A stretch of 64,000 bases of DNA from Acetobacteraceae bacterium H6797. GTDB taxonomy: Bacteria; Pseudomonadota; Alphaproteobacteria; Acetobacterales; Acetobacteraceae. Shown here piece by piece: positions 45,214-53,170 of this stretch. The stretch lies in contig JADFCQ010000001.1 of NCBI GenBank assembly GCA_015223225.1, forward strand, positions 1,079,639 through 1,143,638, given 5' to 3'. Positions within the stretch are counted from its first letter, which is position 1; the number at the start of each line of letters is the position of its first letter. Below the pieces are notes generated by a model, which worked only from the letters and a program-made list of their open reading frames with translations, ran no database searches and was not told where the DNA came from. Made by a program: the position numbers and the translations under genes.

Positions 45214-46109
45214 TAACGGCCCCGCGCGATCACAGTCGTTGGATGAACGGAAAGGCCCTTCACCCCCGGCTCCGCGACGAAGAGGGAGCCCGCCCGGGCC
45301 TCCCCATCCCGCCCGATGGCGGCCGTTGTGATGGCGATCCGCTCCAGTTCGGGGCCGAAAAAGGCGACGGAAGTGACGCGGCTGACCGGCAGGCGGATCT
45401 CCCGCTCGGGCCTGCCTTCGGCGTCGAAGCGCGTCACGCGGCCGCCCTCCCAATGCGCCACCCAGAGCCCGCCTTCCGCATCGGCGGCCATGCCGTCGGG
45501 ATAGCCATCGGCCTCGGCGAAGCGGAGGTGCTCGCGCCGTGAGAGCACGGCGCCATCCGCCCCGATCTCATAGGCATAGACCAGGCGGCGGGCGCTATCG
45601 GCATGGAACATGGTGCGCCCATCGGCGGCGAAGGCAGGGCCGTTCGGCACGCCATAACCGCTATCGGCCACCACCAGCCCGCCATCGGGGTCAAGGCGGT
45701 AGAGGCGGCCGATATCCTCCACCTCGGCATCGTCCATGCTGCCGAACCAGACGCGGCCGGCGGCATCGGCAGCACCGTCGTTCAGCCGCATCCCCGCGCG
45801 CCCCTGGTCGGGCGTCGCGATGGTGCCGAGGTGACGCGGTCCGGTCGTCAGATCCAGCGCCAGATGAGCGACCTCGCCGCGCAGCCCGGCGACGAAGCCC
45901 TCCCCATCCGCGCGCGGCACGAGCCAGCACAGGCCGGCGGGGGCGGGCCAGGAGTGCGCGCTGCCATCCGCCGGGAACCAGGCGTGCAGCGCACCGCCCT
46001 TGATGTCGCAGAAGAGCACGGCCTGCTGCGCCGGCAGCCAGAGCGGCCCCTCGCCGAGCACCGCGCGCCCGTGCCAGACAGCCTTCGCCTCGATCCGCCC
46101 TGCCGACAT
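45213..46109 (-). CDS. SMP-30/gluconolactonase family protein
   Basis: A 298-residue six-bladed beta-propeller of the SMP-30/gluconolactonase/LRE family. It hydrolyses sugar lactones with a bound divalent metal. Landmarks are the N-terminal metal glutamate region LGEGPLWLPAQQ, RLNDGAADAAGRVWFGSMD with the conserved N-D-G, SGYGVPNGPAFAADG and ADGYPDGMAADAEGGLWVAH with the metal aspartate. A strong AAGGAGG site precedes the ATG. It stands directly before the sugar ABC operon, suggesting uptake followed by oxidation to a lactone and hydrolysis. No sugar dehydrogenase is in this operon. Confidence 0.9.
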   Translation of the reverse strand: MSAGRIEAKAVWHGRAVLGEGPLWLPAQQAVLFCDIKGGALHAWFPADGSAHSWPAPAGLCWLVPRADGEGFVAGLRGEVAHLALDLTTGPRHLGTIATPDQGRAGMRLNDGAADAAGRVWFGSMDDAEVEDIGRLYRLDPDGGLVVADSGYGVPNGPAFAADGRTMFHADSARRLVYAYEIGADGAVLSRREHLRFAEADGYPDGMAADAEGGLWVAHWEGGRVTRFDAEGRPEREIRLPVSRVTSVAFFGPELERIAITTAAIGRDGEARAGSLFVAEPGVKGLSVHPTTVIARGR

Positions 46110-46230
46110 GCTTCGCCTCCTTCGATCCCTTTTCGGCGCCTTGGGCGCCGGGCGATCATGACGGGAAGCGAGCCGCGCCGGGACCGCTCTTCGCGAGGCC
46201 CGACATCAACCCTTGCGGCGCGGCGGCGAG

Positions 46231-46247
46231 AAAGGGGCGGCGCCCCC
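46231..46247 (-). terminator. Weak terminator after the PTS operon
   Basis: GGGGC/GCCCC arms (46234-46238 and 46242-46246) are followed on the minus strand by TTTCTCG, just past the HPr-EI stop. A second hairpin (GGCGCC around TTG, near 46135-46149) lies before the gluconolactonase gene. Confidence 0.45.
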
Positions 46248-46252
46248 TCCTC

Positions 46253-48217
46253 TCACAGCGCGCGGATGCTGCGTTTGGCTTGCAGTATGGAGGCCGGGCT
46301 CATGCTCAACTCATCCACGCCCAGGCCGATCAGCAGCGGGATCATCTCCGGCTTGGCCGCCGCCTCGCCGCAGACGGTGACGGGAATGCCCGCCCCCTTC
46401 GCCGCGCGGCAGACAGCGCCGATCGCGCGCAGCACGGCCGGGTGATCCGGCCGGTTGAGCCGGGCCACGCGCGGGTTCATCCGGTCGGCGGCCATGATGT
46501 ATTGCGTGAGATCGTTGGTGCCGATGGAGAAGAAATCCACCTCCCGCGCCAGTTCCTCCGCCAGGAACGCGGCCGCGGGCGTTTCGATCATGATGCCGAG
46601 CGCGAAATCGCCATGCGGCACGCCCTCGGCCTTCAGCTCGGCCTTGCATTCCTCGATCACGGTGCGGGCGGCGCGCACTTCCTCGGCCTCCACCACCATG
46701 GGCAGCATCACCCGCAGATTGCCCGCCGTCGCGGCACGCAGTAGGGCGCGAAGCTGCGGCTTGAACACGTCGGGCCGCTCCAGGCACATCCGCAAGCCCC
46801 GCCAGCCGAGGAAGGGATTGTCCTCATGCGGGAAGTCGATGCCGGCGACAGGCTTGTCGCCGCCCACATCCAGCGTGCGCACCACCACGGCATGCGGGGC
46901 GAAGGCACGGGCCAGGGTGTCGTAGACGGTGAACTGCTCCTGCTCGTCCGGCAGGGAGCGCCGGGCGAGGAAGAGGAATTCGGAGCGGAACAGCCCCACG
47001 CCCTCCGCCCCCGCGCGCCGCGCCGCATCGATCTCCGCCACGGCGCCGAGATTGGCCGCGACCTGAATGGCGCGGCCGTCGCGCGTCACGCTCGGGGCGT
47101 CGCGCAATTCCTCCAGCGCCTCGCGCGCCCGCCGCTCATCCGCGATGCGGGCCGCCAGCGTCTCGCGCACCGAGGGGGCGGGGTCGAGCCAGACCTCGCC
47201 GCTGCGGCCGTCGAGCGCCACTACATGTGCCGCACGCAGCGCCTCGACCGAGGCAGGGCAGGCCAGCACGGCGGGGATGCCCTGGGCACGGGCCATGATG
47301 GCGAGATGCGAGGTGGCGCCGCCCTGGCGGCAGAGGATGCCGCCCAGCCGACCGGGCGGGATGCGCGCCAGATCCCAGGCCGCCAACTCATCGGCGAGAA
47401 TGATGGCGCCATGCGGCACTTCCTCGAGCGCCGCATCGGCGCGGCCGAGCAGGGCCAGGCCGATCTGCCGCGCTACGGAGCGCACATCCTCGGCCCGTGC
47501 GCGCAGATAGGGGTCTTCCAGCCGCTCGAACCCCTCGGCCAATTCGCGCCCGGCCATGAGCGTGGCGGCGACGGCATCGATGCCGCGGCCGATGCGGGCG
47601 CGCATATCGGCGAGCAATTCCTCGTCCCGCGCCACCTCCAGCAGGGCGGCTAGGATCGCGGATTCCTCGCTGCCCGGCACAGCGGCGGCATGGCGATGGG
47701 CCAGCGCCGCGTTCACGGCCGCAACGGCGGCGCCGTGCCGCTCCAGCTCGTCCGGCAGGGCCTCGGCGGGCACCATCTGCGGCGATTCCGGCAGCGCCTC
47801 GGGGAAGAAGGCGAAGGCCGGGCCGACCGCCGTGCCCTCGCTGGCGCCGGTGCCGCGCAGGCGGCCATCGGCATCCGGCGTGGCCGCCACCTCGCGCTCA
47901 CCACCGGCGGGCATGGCGCGCGGTGGCGCCTCTTGCCCCGCGCCGGGCGTGGAGACGAAGGCGACCATCTCCTCCAGCGCCTCGGCGGCATCCTCGCCTT
48001 CGGCATGAAGCACGATCTCATCGCGCTCTTGCACGCCGAGCAGCATGAGCTTCACCGCGCTGCGGGCGCTGGCGCGGCGGCCGCCGCGCTCCACTTCCAG
48101 CGTCGCCGCGAAGCGCTTCGCCAGCTGGACCATCTGCGCCGCCGGGCGGGCATGCAGCCCATCCCGCAGCGCGACGACGACCGGGCGCGTCAGCACCGCC
48201 ATCTCCGTCGCGCTCAC
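46253..48217 (-). CDS. HPr-Enzyme I fusion of the sugar phosphotransferase system
   Basis: A 654-residue phosphoryl carrier. Residues 1-95 form an HPr domain with RDGLHARPAAQMVQLAKRF, the phospho-histidine being His22. The rest is Enzyme I: N-terminal swivelling domain with GGATSHLAIMARAQGIPAV (active His), linker, and PEP-binding barrel with GVGLFRSEFLFLARR, VVVRTLDVGGDKPV, LRVMLPMVVEAEEV and FFSIGTNDLTQYIMAADR. GTG 48217 overlaps the srlB stop and is preferred; ATG 48202 is also in frame. It passes phosphate from PEP to the EII proteins encoded upstream and probably to those of the facing operon. No IIA-Fru domain is present, unlike FruB-type fusions. Confidence 0.92.
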   Translation of the reverse strand: MSATEMAVLTRPVVVALRDGLHARPAAQMVQLAKRFAATLEVERGGRRASARSAVKLMLLGVQERDEIVLHAEGEDAAEALEEMVAFVSTPGAGQEAPPRAMPAGGEREVAATPDADGRLRGTGASEGTAVGPAFAFFPEALPESPQMVPAEALPDELERHGAAVAAVNAALAHRHAAAVPGSEESAILAALLEVARDEELLADMRARIGRGIDAVAATLMAGRELAEGFERLEDPYLRARAEDVRSVARQIGLALLGRADAALEEVPHGAIILADELAAWDLARIPPGRLGGILCRQGGATSHLAIMARAQGIPAVLACPASVEALRAAHVVALDGRSGEVWLDPAPSVRETLAARIADERRAREALEELRDAPSVTRDGRAIQVAANLGAVAEIDAARRAGAEGVGLFRSEFLFLARRSLPDEQEQFTVYDTLARAFAPHAVVVRTLDVGGDKPVAGIDFPHEDNPFLGWRGLRMCLERPDVFKPQLRALLRAATAGNLRVMLPMVVEAEEVRAARTVIEECKAELKAEGVPHGDFALGIMIETPAAAFLAEELAREVDFFSIGTNDLTQYIMAADRMNPRVARLNRPDHPAVLRAIGAVCRAAKGAGIPVTVCGEAAAKPEMIPLLIGLGVDELSMSPASILQAKRSIRAL

Positions 48218-48591
48218 GCGGCGATCACGATCTGTGCGCCGGGGCGCAGGGCCTCGGTCAGCAGGGCCGCATCCACCGGCGCCACGCACATCTCGCCCGG
48301 GCGCTCGGGCTTGTCGGCGCCGTTGAAGTTCATCACCACATGGCCAAGCTCATGCAGCTTCGCCCAGGCGCTGGGGCCGATGCCGGTCAGCACGGCCTCC
48401 AGCCCGCCGATGGCGATGCGGTCGCCCGGCCGGGGCGGGGCATGCTCCATGCTCTCGGTGCGATGCAGGACGGAGACTTCGGCGAGTTCCGGCGGCGCGC
48501 CTTCGGCGAAGAGGATGAGCACGCCGCCGGCGATCAGGTCTCCGGCCTCGGGGCCGATATCCGTGATGGTGGTGCGCAGATAAACGGACAT
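48214..48591 (-). CDS. srlB: PTS glucitol/sorbitol-specific IIA component
   Basis: A 125-residue IIA-Gut. The phosphorylated histidine is His43 in EVSVLHRTES. The fold is recognisable from LIAGGVLILFAEGAPPEL and the conserved C-terminal KLHELGHVVMNFNG. Length matches E. coli SrlB (123). It lies 14 bases after srlE and overlaps the HPr-EI start. Confidence 0.93.
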   Translation of the reverse strand: MSVYLRTTITDIGPEAGDLIAGGVLILFAEGAPPELAEVSVLHRTESMEHAPPRPGDRIAIGGLEAVLTGIGPSAWAKLHELGHVVMNFNGADKPERPGEMCVAPVDAALLTEALRPGAQIVIAA

Positions 48592-48605
48592 GAGGAACTC
48601 CTCGG

Positions 48606-49604
48606 TCAGAGGGTCAGGCTGGCGAGCCAGGCGATGAGCACGGAAACGGGGCCCATGATCTGGCGGCTGATGAGCACGGCGGGAACGCCGATCTCGATCG
48701 TCTTGGGCTTGGCCTCGCCCAGCGCGAGACCGACGGGGACGAAGTCGCAGCCGACCTGCGTGTTGTAGGCAAAGAGCGCCGGCAGGGCCATGGCGGGGGC
48801 GATGGTGCCATTGGCGATCTGCGGCCCGATGATGGCCACGCCGATGACCTGCGCGATCACCGCGCCCGGGCCGAGTATGGGCGAGAGGAAGGGCAGGCCG
48901 CAGATGGCGGAGAGGATCAGCAGGCCGACGATGTTATTGGCCAGCGGCCCCATCGGCGCCGCGAGCAGATCGCCCACGCCGGTATAGAGGATGAAGCCGA
49001 TCAACATGGTCACGAAGGCCATGAAGGGCAGCACGTTGCGGATCACCTGGTCGATGGTGCGCCGCCCGGCATTGAAGAAGATGTTGACGGCACGGCCCAT
49101 GACGCGGCCGACGCCGGTGATCAGCCGCACCAGCGGCGCGCTCTGCATCGGCGCGGCGGTCTCGTTCGCGGCGGCCGCGGAAGGCGCACTGGGCGAAGCG
49201 GCGGCCGGCGCGGCCCCCGCCTCGCCTTCGCCCGCGTAGCGCAGCCCGGCCTCCTTCACGTCGGAGACGTAGATATCCTCGGTGATGAATTGCGCGAGCG
49301 GGCCGGACTGGCCGACGGGCGTGAGATTGATCGTCGGGATGCGCTTGCGCGGATAAACGCCGCAGCGCGCGGTGCCGCCGCAATCGATGACGACGGCCGC
49401 GATCTCGCCCTCGGGCGGTGGGCTGCGGAAACCGTCGATGGCGGTGCCGCCCGTCATTTCGGCGAGGCGCTGCGCAAGCGGCGGAATGCCGCCGCCCGTC
49501 ACGGCAACGATCTTGTCGCGCTGCGGCGTCAGCTCGATCACCAGAGGGCCGCCCCAGCCATTGGGGCCGCGTTCGATACGGACGGCGCGGAATTTGTCGC
49601 TCAT
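48606..49604 (-). CDS. srlE: PTS glucitol/sorbitol-specific IIB component with membrane domain
   Basis: A 332-residue SrlE-type protein. The N-terminal cytosolic IIB domain carries the phospho-cysteine Cys75 in VVIDCGGTARCGVYPRKRIP. An alanine-rich linker follows (about residues 140-170). The C-terminal membrane part has GFILYTGVGDLLAAPMGPLA, GLPFLSPILGPGAVIAQVIG and GVPAVLISRQIMGP. Length and order match E. coli SrlE (319). It phosphorylates the sugar as SrlA carries it across. Confidence 0.93.
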   Translation of the reverse strand: MSDKFRAVRIERGPNGWGGPLVIELTPQRDKIVAVTGGGIPPLAQRLAEMTGGTAIDGFRSPPPEGEIAAVVIDCGGTARCGVYPRKRIPTINLTPVGQSGPLAQFITEDIYVSDVKEAGLRYAGEGEAGAAPAAASPSAPSAAAANETAAPMQSAPLVRLITGVGRVMGRAVNIFFNAGRRTIDQVIRNVLPFMAFVTMLIGFILYTGVGDLLAAPMGPLANNIVGLLILSAICGLPFLSPILGPGAVIAQVIGVAIIGPQIANGTIAPAMALPALFAYNTQVGCDFVPVGLALGEAKPKTIEIGVPAVLISRQIMGPVSVLIAWLASLTL

Positions 49605-49618
49605 GGTCAGGCCTCCCG

Positions 49619-50386
49619 TCACAGCGTCACGCCCTGGCGGCGCGCCAGGATGCGGGTGATCCATTCGGTGACGATGCCCTTGAGCAGGATCACCACGAGG
49701 CCCACGGCGAAGTAGTAGATCGCGATGGTGACGTGATAGCCCGCCGGGACCTTGCCGGCCTTCTCAAGCTCCATGAGCGCGACGAGCACGCCGCCCCAGA
49801 CGAAATATTCGCCGGGATTCGCATGCGGGAAGAGGCCCAGCACCGGATGCACGAAGGAGACGGCGGAATCGTAGAAGGCGGGCTTGTGCTTCTCTTCCAG
49901 GAAGGTGCCGAAAGTATAAGCCATCGGGTTGGTGAGGAAGAACACCGCCAGCAGCGGCAGCACCGTGTAGCGCGTGAGCGCATAGCGCCCGGCCGTCTGT
50001 GCGATGCCATGCACGCGCTTTTCGCCGACGAATTCCGTGACGGCGTAGAAGGCCGTCATCAGCACGATCAGCGTCGGGATGATGCCGGTGACGAAGCCCG
50101 AGAAGACTTCGCCGCCCTTCTGGAACACGCCGATGAAATGCTTGCCGAGATTCGTCAGCCAGCCGAGCTGCTGCTCCTGGCTGCGCGAGGCTTCCTGCAC
50201 ACGGCGGGCATAGTCCGAGGCGGAAATGCCGTCCGGCCCCGCCTGGGCGAGCTGCACAAATTGGCCGTGATCGGCCCCGCCTGGCTGCAAGGCGTGCTGC
50301 GCCGCATCGAGCATCGCGCCGCCATGCAGCACGGCCTGCTGCATCAGATCGGCACCATGCAGAGCCAGCGTCTGCGAGATGACCAT
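49619..50386 (-). CDS. srlA: PTS glucitol/sorbitol-specific IIC component
   Basis: A 255-residue SrlA-type membrane protein from ATG 50386 with a GGGAG site. The family core starts near residue 85 (HFIGVFQKGGEVFSGFVTGI) and continues through YTVLPLLAVFFLTNPMAYTF and GLFPHANPGEYFVWGGVLVA. The first ~80 residues (ALHGADLMQQAVLHGGAMLD, ARRVQEASRSQEQQLGW) are an extra soluble extension absent from E. coli SrlA (187 residues). Confidence 0.92.
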   Translation of the reverse strand: MVISQTLALHGADLMQQAVLHGGAMLDAAQHALQPGGADHGQFVQLAQAGPDGISASDYARRVQEASRSQEQQLGWLTNLGKHFIGVFQKGGEVFSGFVTGIIPTLIVLMTAFYAVTEFVGEKRVHGIAQTAGRYALTRYTVLPLLAVFFLTNPMAYTFGTFLEEKHKPAFYDSAVSFVHPVLGLFPHANPGEYFVWGGVLVALMELEKAGKVPAGYHVTIAIYYFAVGLVVILLKGIVTEWITRILARRQGVTL

Positions 50387-50442
50387 GTCGTTTCTCCCTT
50401 GGCGCCTGACCGGCGCTTTCATCACGTCCGGTGTGGCGGCGC

Positions 50443-50898
50443 TCAGGCCGGGTTGGGGACCGCGCCGGCGGGGGCGCTGAGTGCGGTGTCGCTGGCGGGC
50501 GCATTGCCTTCAGGGTGGCGTGTCGCCTCGATGCGGGCGATCGCCGCGCGAAGCGCCGTCTGGCGCCCAGCGGGCATGTCCAGCGCGGCGAGTTCTTCAA
50601 GCGTCAGGCCTTCGAGTTCGGGCGCGGGGCGGAAACGGGCCAGCATGCTGCGGCCCTCCATCAGCAACACGCGGCGCGTGCGCTGCTCGCCCTTCTCGTC
50701 CGGGCCGCTGACCACGATGGCCACCACGCCCTTGGCGATGGTGCCGCGCGCGGCGCCGGTGCCCACGAAGCCCGAGGGTTCGTCGCGCAGGATGCCGCCC
50801 ATGATGCGCGTGTAGTGGCGCATCTGCAGCCAGGTGCCGAGGGATTGGAGCGCCCATAGGGCGCCCAGAAGGAGCAGGCCAAATTGCCAGCCGCTCAT
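50443..50898 (-). CDS. gutM: GutM-like glucitol operon activator
   Basis: A 151-residue protein with one N-terminal membrane helix (WQFGLLLLGALWALQSLGTW) and the GutM core MRHYTRIMGGILRDEPSGFV, ARGTIAKGVVAIVV and LLMEGRSMLARFRPAPELEG. GutM accompanies srl/gut operons of E. coli and many other bacteria; despite its name its biochemical role is unclear. It is the first gene of the leftward PTS operon, 56 bases before srlA. Confidence 0.85.
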   Translation of the reverse strand: MSGWQFGLLLLGALWALQSLGTWLQMRHYTRIMGGILRDEPSGFVGTGAARGTIAKGVVAIVVSGPDEKGEQRTRRVLLMEGRSMLARFRPAPELEGLTLEELAALDMPAGRQTALRAAIARIEATRHPEGNAPASDTALSAPAGAVPNPA

Positions 50899-50967
50899 CG
50901 CACGTTCCTCCCCGCGGCATTCGTGGCCGCGTTCCAGTCTCGACGCTTTGCGCGCCTGATACCGGAG

Positions 50968-51004
50968 GATAGAACAATTGTGCTATTTGATGTCAATCTG
51001 TTCT
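50968..51004. promoter_or_regulatory. Operator 1: GAAC-N24-GTTC inverted repeat before the glucitol-type PTS operon
   Basis: GATAGAACAATTG at 50968-50980 is paired with TGTTCT at 50999-51004, giving an AGAACA/TGTTCT inverted repeat. The same arrangement, with identical 28-bp arm-to-arm spacing, occurs before the facing operon at 51723. It lies in the divergent gap 50899-51092 and is AT-rich compared with the flanks, as expected of a promoter region. The SorC-type regulator at 59041 is the likely binder (inference). Confidence 0.65.
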
Positions 51005-51092
51005 TTAATACGCGCCGTCAGGGAATGACTGCCTTCCGAAGCGCCGCGGCGTAAGCTGCGGGCAAGCCCCGGCAAGAAAGGGAGACCAAGGA

Positions 51093-51746
51093 ATGTTTGA
51101 CCGCACCATGGCCAGGGAACTGGCCCGCACGCCGGACTTGGCGCATCGGCTGCGCCAGTTGCGGTTCTTCGAGACCTTCTTCGAAGGCGAGGTCGAGATG
51201 CTGGCCCGCGACGTCGGCGGCCGCGTGAGCGTCGACCGCGCCCGGCTGACCCGCGCCTTCGTCGAATGGGCGGCGAGCCTGGAGAAGCAGCGCGGGGCCG
51301 CGGGGCTCGACAGACGGGACTTCTCGGTCTTCGCCGCAGGGCTGTTGCTGGCGAAACTTGCTGCACTGCACCCAATTCTCGCCGAATCGCCCCTGCGCCC
51401 GGCGGCCAACCTGAAGCCCGCCCTGCGCGAGATCGTGACCTTCTGGCCCGAGGGATTTCTCGCCACCGGCTTCTGTCTGACCACGCTCCAGGCGGTGCTG
51501 GAGCAGGAGGGCGAGGCCCCGCTGCAACCGGCCCCAGCCCTGCATGACCTCGCCCATTGGTGGTCGTTCCGCGAGAACTGCCAGGAGGACCCGGCCTCGG
51601 CCGTGGGTTTCTTCGACCTCTTCCTGGGCGGGCAGCCCAACTGGTCCTTCCCCGATCTGGCCCGGGCCCGGCCGGCGATGCAGCGAGCCTTCCGGCGGCG
51701 GCATGGGCTGGAGGAGGGCCGTGATAGAACAAATGAATTGACTTGA
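51093..51746 (+). CDS. Uncharacterised protein of the PTS/acetoin-type locus
   Basis: A 217-residue soluble, mostly helical protein behind an AAGGA site. Notable segments are LAHRLRQLRFFETFFEGEVE, FSVFAAGLLLAKLAALHPIL, FWPEGFLATGFCLTTLQAVL and WWSFRENCQEDPASAVGFFD. I recognise no family. It has no signal peptide or membrane helix. It sits between the two facing operons and its last codons form operator 2, so it is probably expressed from the divergent promoter and linked to the pathway. Confidence 0.75.
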   Translation: MFDRTMARELARTPDLAHRLRQLRFFETFFEGEVEMLARDVGGRVSVDRARLTRAFVEWAASLEKQRGAAGLDRRDFSVFAAGLLLAKLAALHPILAESPLRPAANLKPALREIVTFWPEGFLATGFCLTTLQAVLEQEGEAPLQPAPALHDLAHWWSFRENCQEDPASAVGFFDLFLGGQPNWSFPDLARARPAMQRAFRRRHGLEEGRDRTNELT

Positions 51747-51758
51747 AGACATAAGTTC
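51723..51758. promoter_or_regulatory. Operator 2: GAAC-N24-GTTC inverted repeat before the oxidoreductase/E1-E2/PTS operon
   Basis: GATAGAACAAATG (51723-51735) matches 12 of 13 bases of operator 1. Its GAAC and GTTC arms (51727-51730, 51755-51758) have exactly the same 28-bp spacing. It overlaps the stop of the 217-residue gene and ends 55 bp before the oxidoreductase start. Confidence 0.65.
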
Positions 51759-51813
51759 ATACTCTCCTCGCAAGAGCCGCCCGGCCCAGCCGGCGGCCGT
51801 CAGGGAGAACGCC

Positions 51814-53139
51814 ATGAACGCCGTCCAGAAGATCGGCTTCGCCGCCACGCTCGCCGCCCGGGCCGAGTCTGGAAAGCCCGTCACCATCGGCCTGGCAGGC
51901 ACCGGCCAGATGGGCACCGATATCGTCGTGCAGACCGCCTTGATGCCCGGCATCCGCCTCGGCGCCGTCTGCGAGATCCGCGCCGAACAGGCTGTCGATG
52001 CGCTGCTGCTATCGGGCCGCGCACGCGCGGATATCGTCGAAACCGCCTCCGCCTCGGGCGTGGAAGCCGCGATCGGGGCCGGCAAGGTCGCCGTCACGGG
52101 CGATTTCAAGGCGCTTTGCGCCGCGGGCCAGATCGACGTCATCATCGACGCCACCGGCAACCCCAATGTCGGCACCATGATCTCGCTGGAGGCGATGAAG
52201 CACGGCAAGCATGTCGTGATGCTGAACGTCGAGGCCGATATCACCATCGGGCGCTTCCTGCAGGAGGAGGCGCGAAAGGCGGGCGTTATCTATACGGGCG
52301 CCGCCGGCGACGAACCGGCCGCGACGCTCGAACTCATCAGCTTCGCGCAATCGACGGGCTTCGAGATCATCGCGGCCGGCAAGGGCAAGAACAACCCGCT
52401 GAAATTCGACGCCACGCCCGACGAGTACGAGGAAGAAGCCCGCGCGCGCAACATGGCGACGCGCATGCTCGTCGAGTTCGTCGATGGCTCCAAGACGATG
52501 ATCGAGATGGTGGCCATCGCCAATGCCACCGGCCTGGTCCCCGACGTCCCCGGCATGCATGGCCCAGCGGCGACGCGCGAGCAGCTCGGCCAGGTGCTCT
52601 GCACGCGCGAGGATGGCGGCATCCTCAACAAGGCGGGCGTGGTGGATTACTCCATCGGCAAGGGCGTCGCCCCCGGCGTCTTCTGCGTCGTCAAGCCGAA
52701 GCACCCGCGCGTGCTGGAGCGGATGATCGATCTCAAGGTCGGCCCCGGCCCCTGTTTCGCGCTGCTGCGGCCCTATCACCTCACCAGCCTCGAAGTGCCG
52801 CTCTCGGCCATCCGCGCCGCCGTGCTCGGCCAGCCCGATATGCAGCCCCTGCCCTACCCCGTCGCCGAATGCGCCGCCGTGGCGAAGCGCGATCTCAAGC
52901 CTGGCGATGTGCTCGGCAAGATCGGCGAATACGACTATCGCGGCTTCGCCATGACATGGCGCGAGGCGCGGGATGCCAATGCCATGCCGCTCGGCCTCGC
53001 CGAGGGCGCGCGCGTGCTCAAGCCGATCAAGGCGGGCGAGCGCCTGGGCTACGACAATTGCGCGCCCAACGAGGATTTCCTGATCACGCAGATCCGCCGC
53101 CGGCTCGATCAGTCCGACGCGCGCTTTCTTGCCGCCTGA
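51814..53139 (+). CDS. SAF-domain NAD(P)-dependent oxidoreductase (homoserine dehydrogenase-like)
   Basis: A 441-residue protein of the COG4091 type. The N-terminal Rossmann domain opens with VTIGLAGTGQMGTDIVVQTA (from about residue 23). A catalytic core follows with DVIIDATGNPNVGTMISLEA, KHVVMLNVEADITIG and ELISFAQSTGFEIIAAGKGK. A C-terminal SAF domain (about 350-410) has KRDLKPGDVLGKIGEYDYRG and AGERLGYDNCAPNEDF. Despite database names it is not a biosynthetic homoserine dehydrogenase; the SAF fusion points to sugar or sugar-acid chemistry. It is the first gene of the rightward operon and may oxidise the PTS-imported compound. Confidence 0.8.
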   Translation: MNAVQKIGFAATLAARAESGKPVTIGLAGTGQMGTDIVVQTALMPGIRLGAVCEIRAEQAVDALLLSGRARADIVETASASGVEAAIGAGKVAVTGDFKALCAAGQIDVIIDATGNPNVGTMISLEAMKHGKHVVMLNVEADITIGRFLQEEARKAGVIYTGAAGDEPAATLELISFAQSTGFEIIAAGKGKNNPLKFDATPDEYEEEARARNMATRMLVEFVDGSKTMIEMVAIANATGLVPDVPGMHGPAATREQLGQVLCTREDGGILNKAGVVDYSIGKGVAPGVFCVVKPKHPRVLERMIDLKVGPGPCFALLRPYHLTSLEVPLSAIRAAVLGQPDMQPLPYPVAECAAVAKRDLKPGDVLGKIGEYDYRGFAMTWREARDANAMPLGLAEGARVLKPIKAGERLGYDNCAPNEDFLITQIRRRLDQSDARFLAA

Positions 53140-53170
53140 TGCAGGGCCCCCATCCGATGGAGACAGCCCC

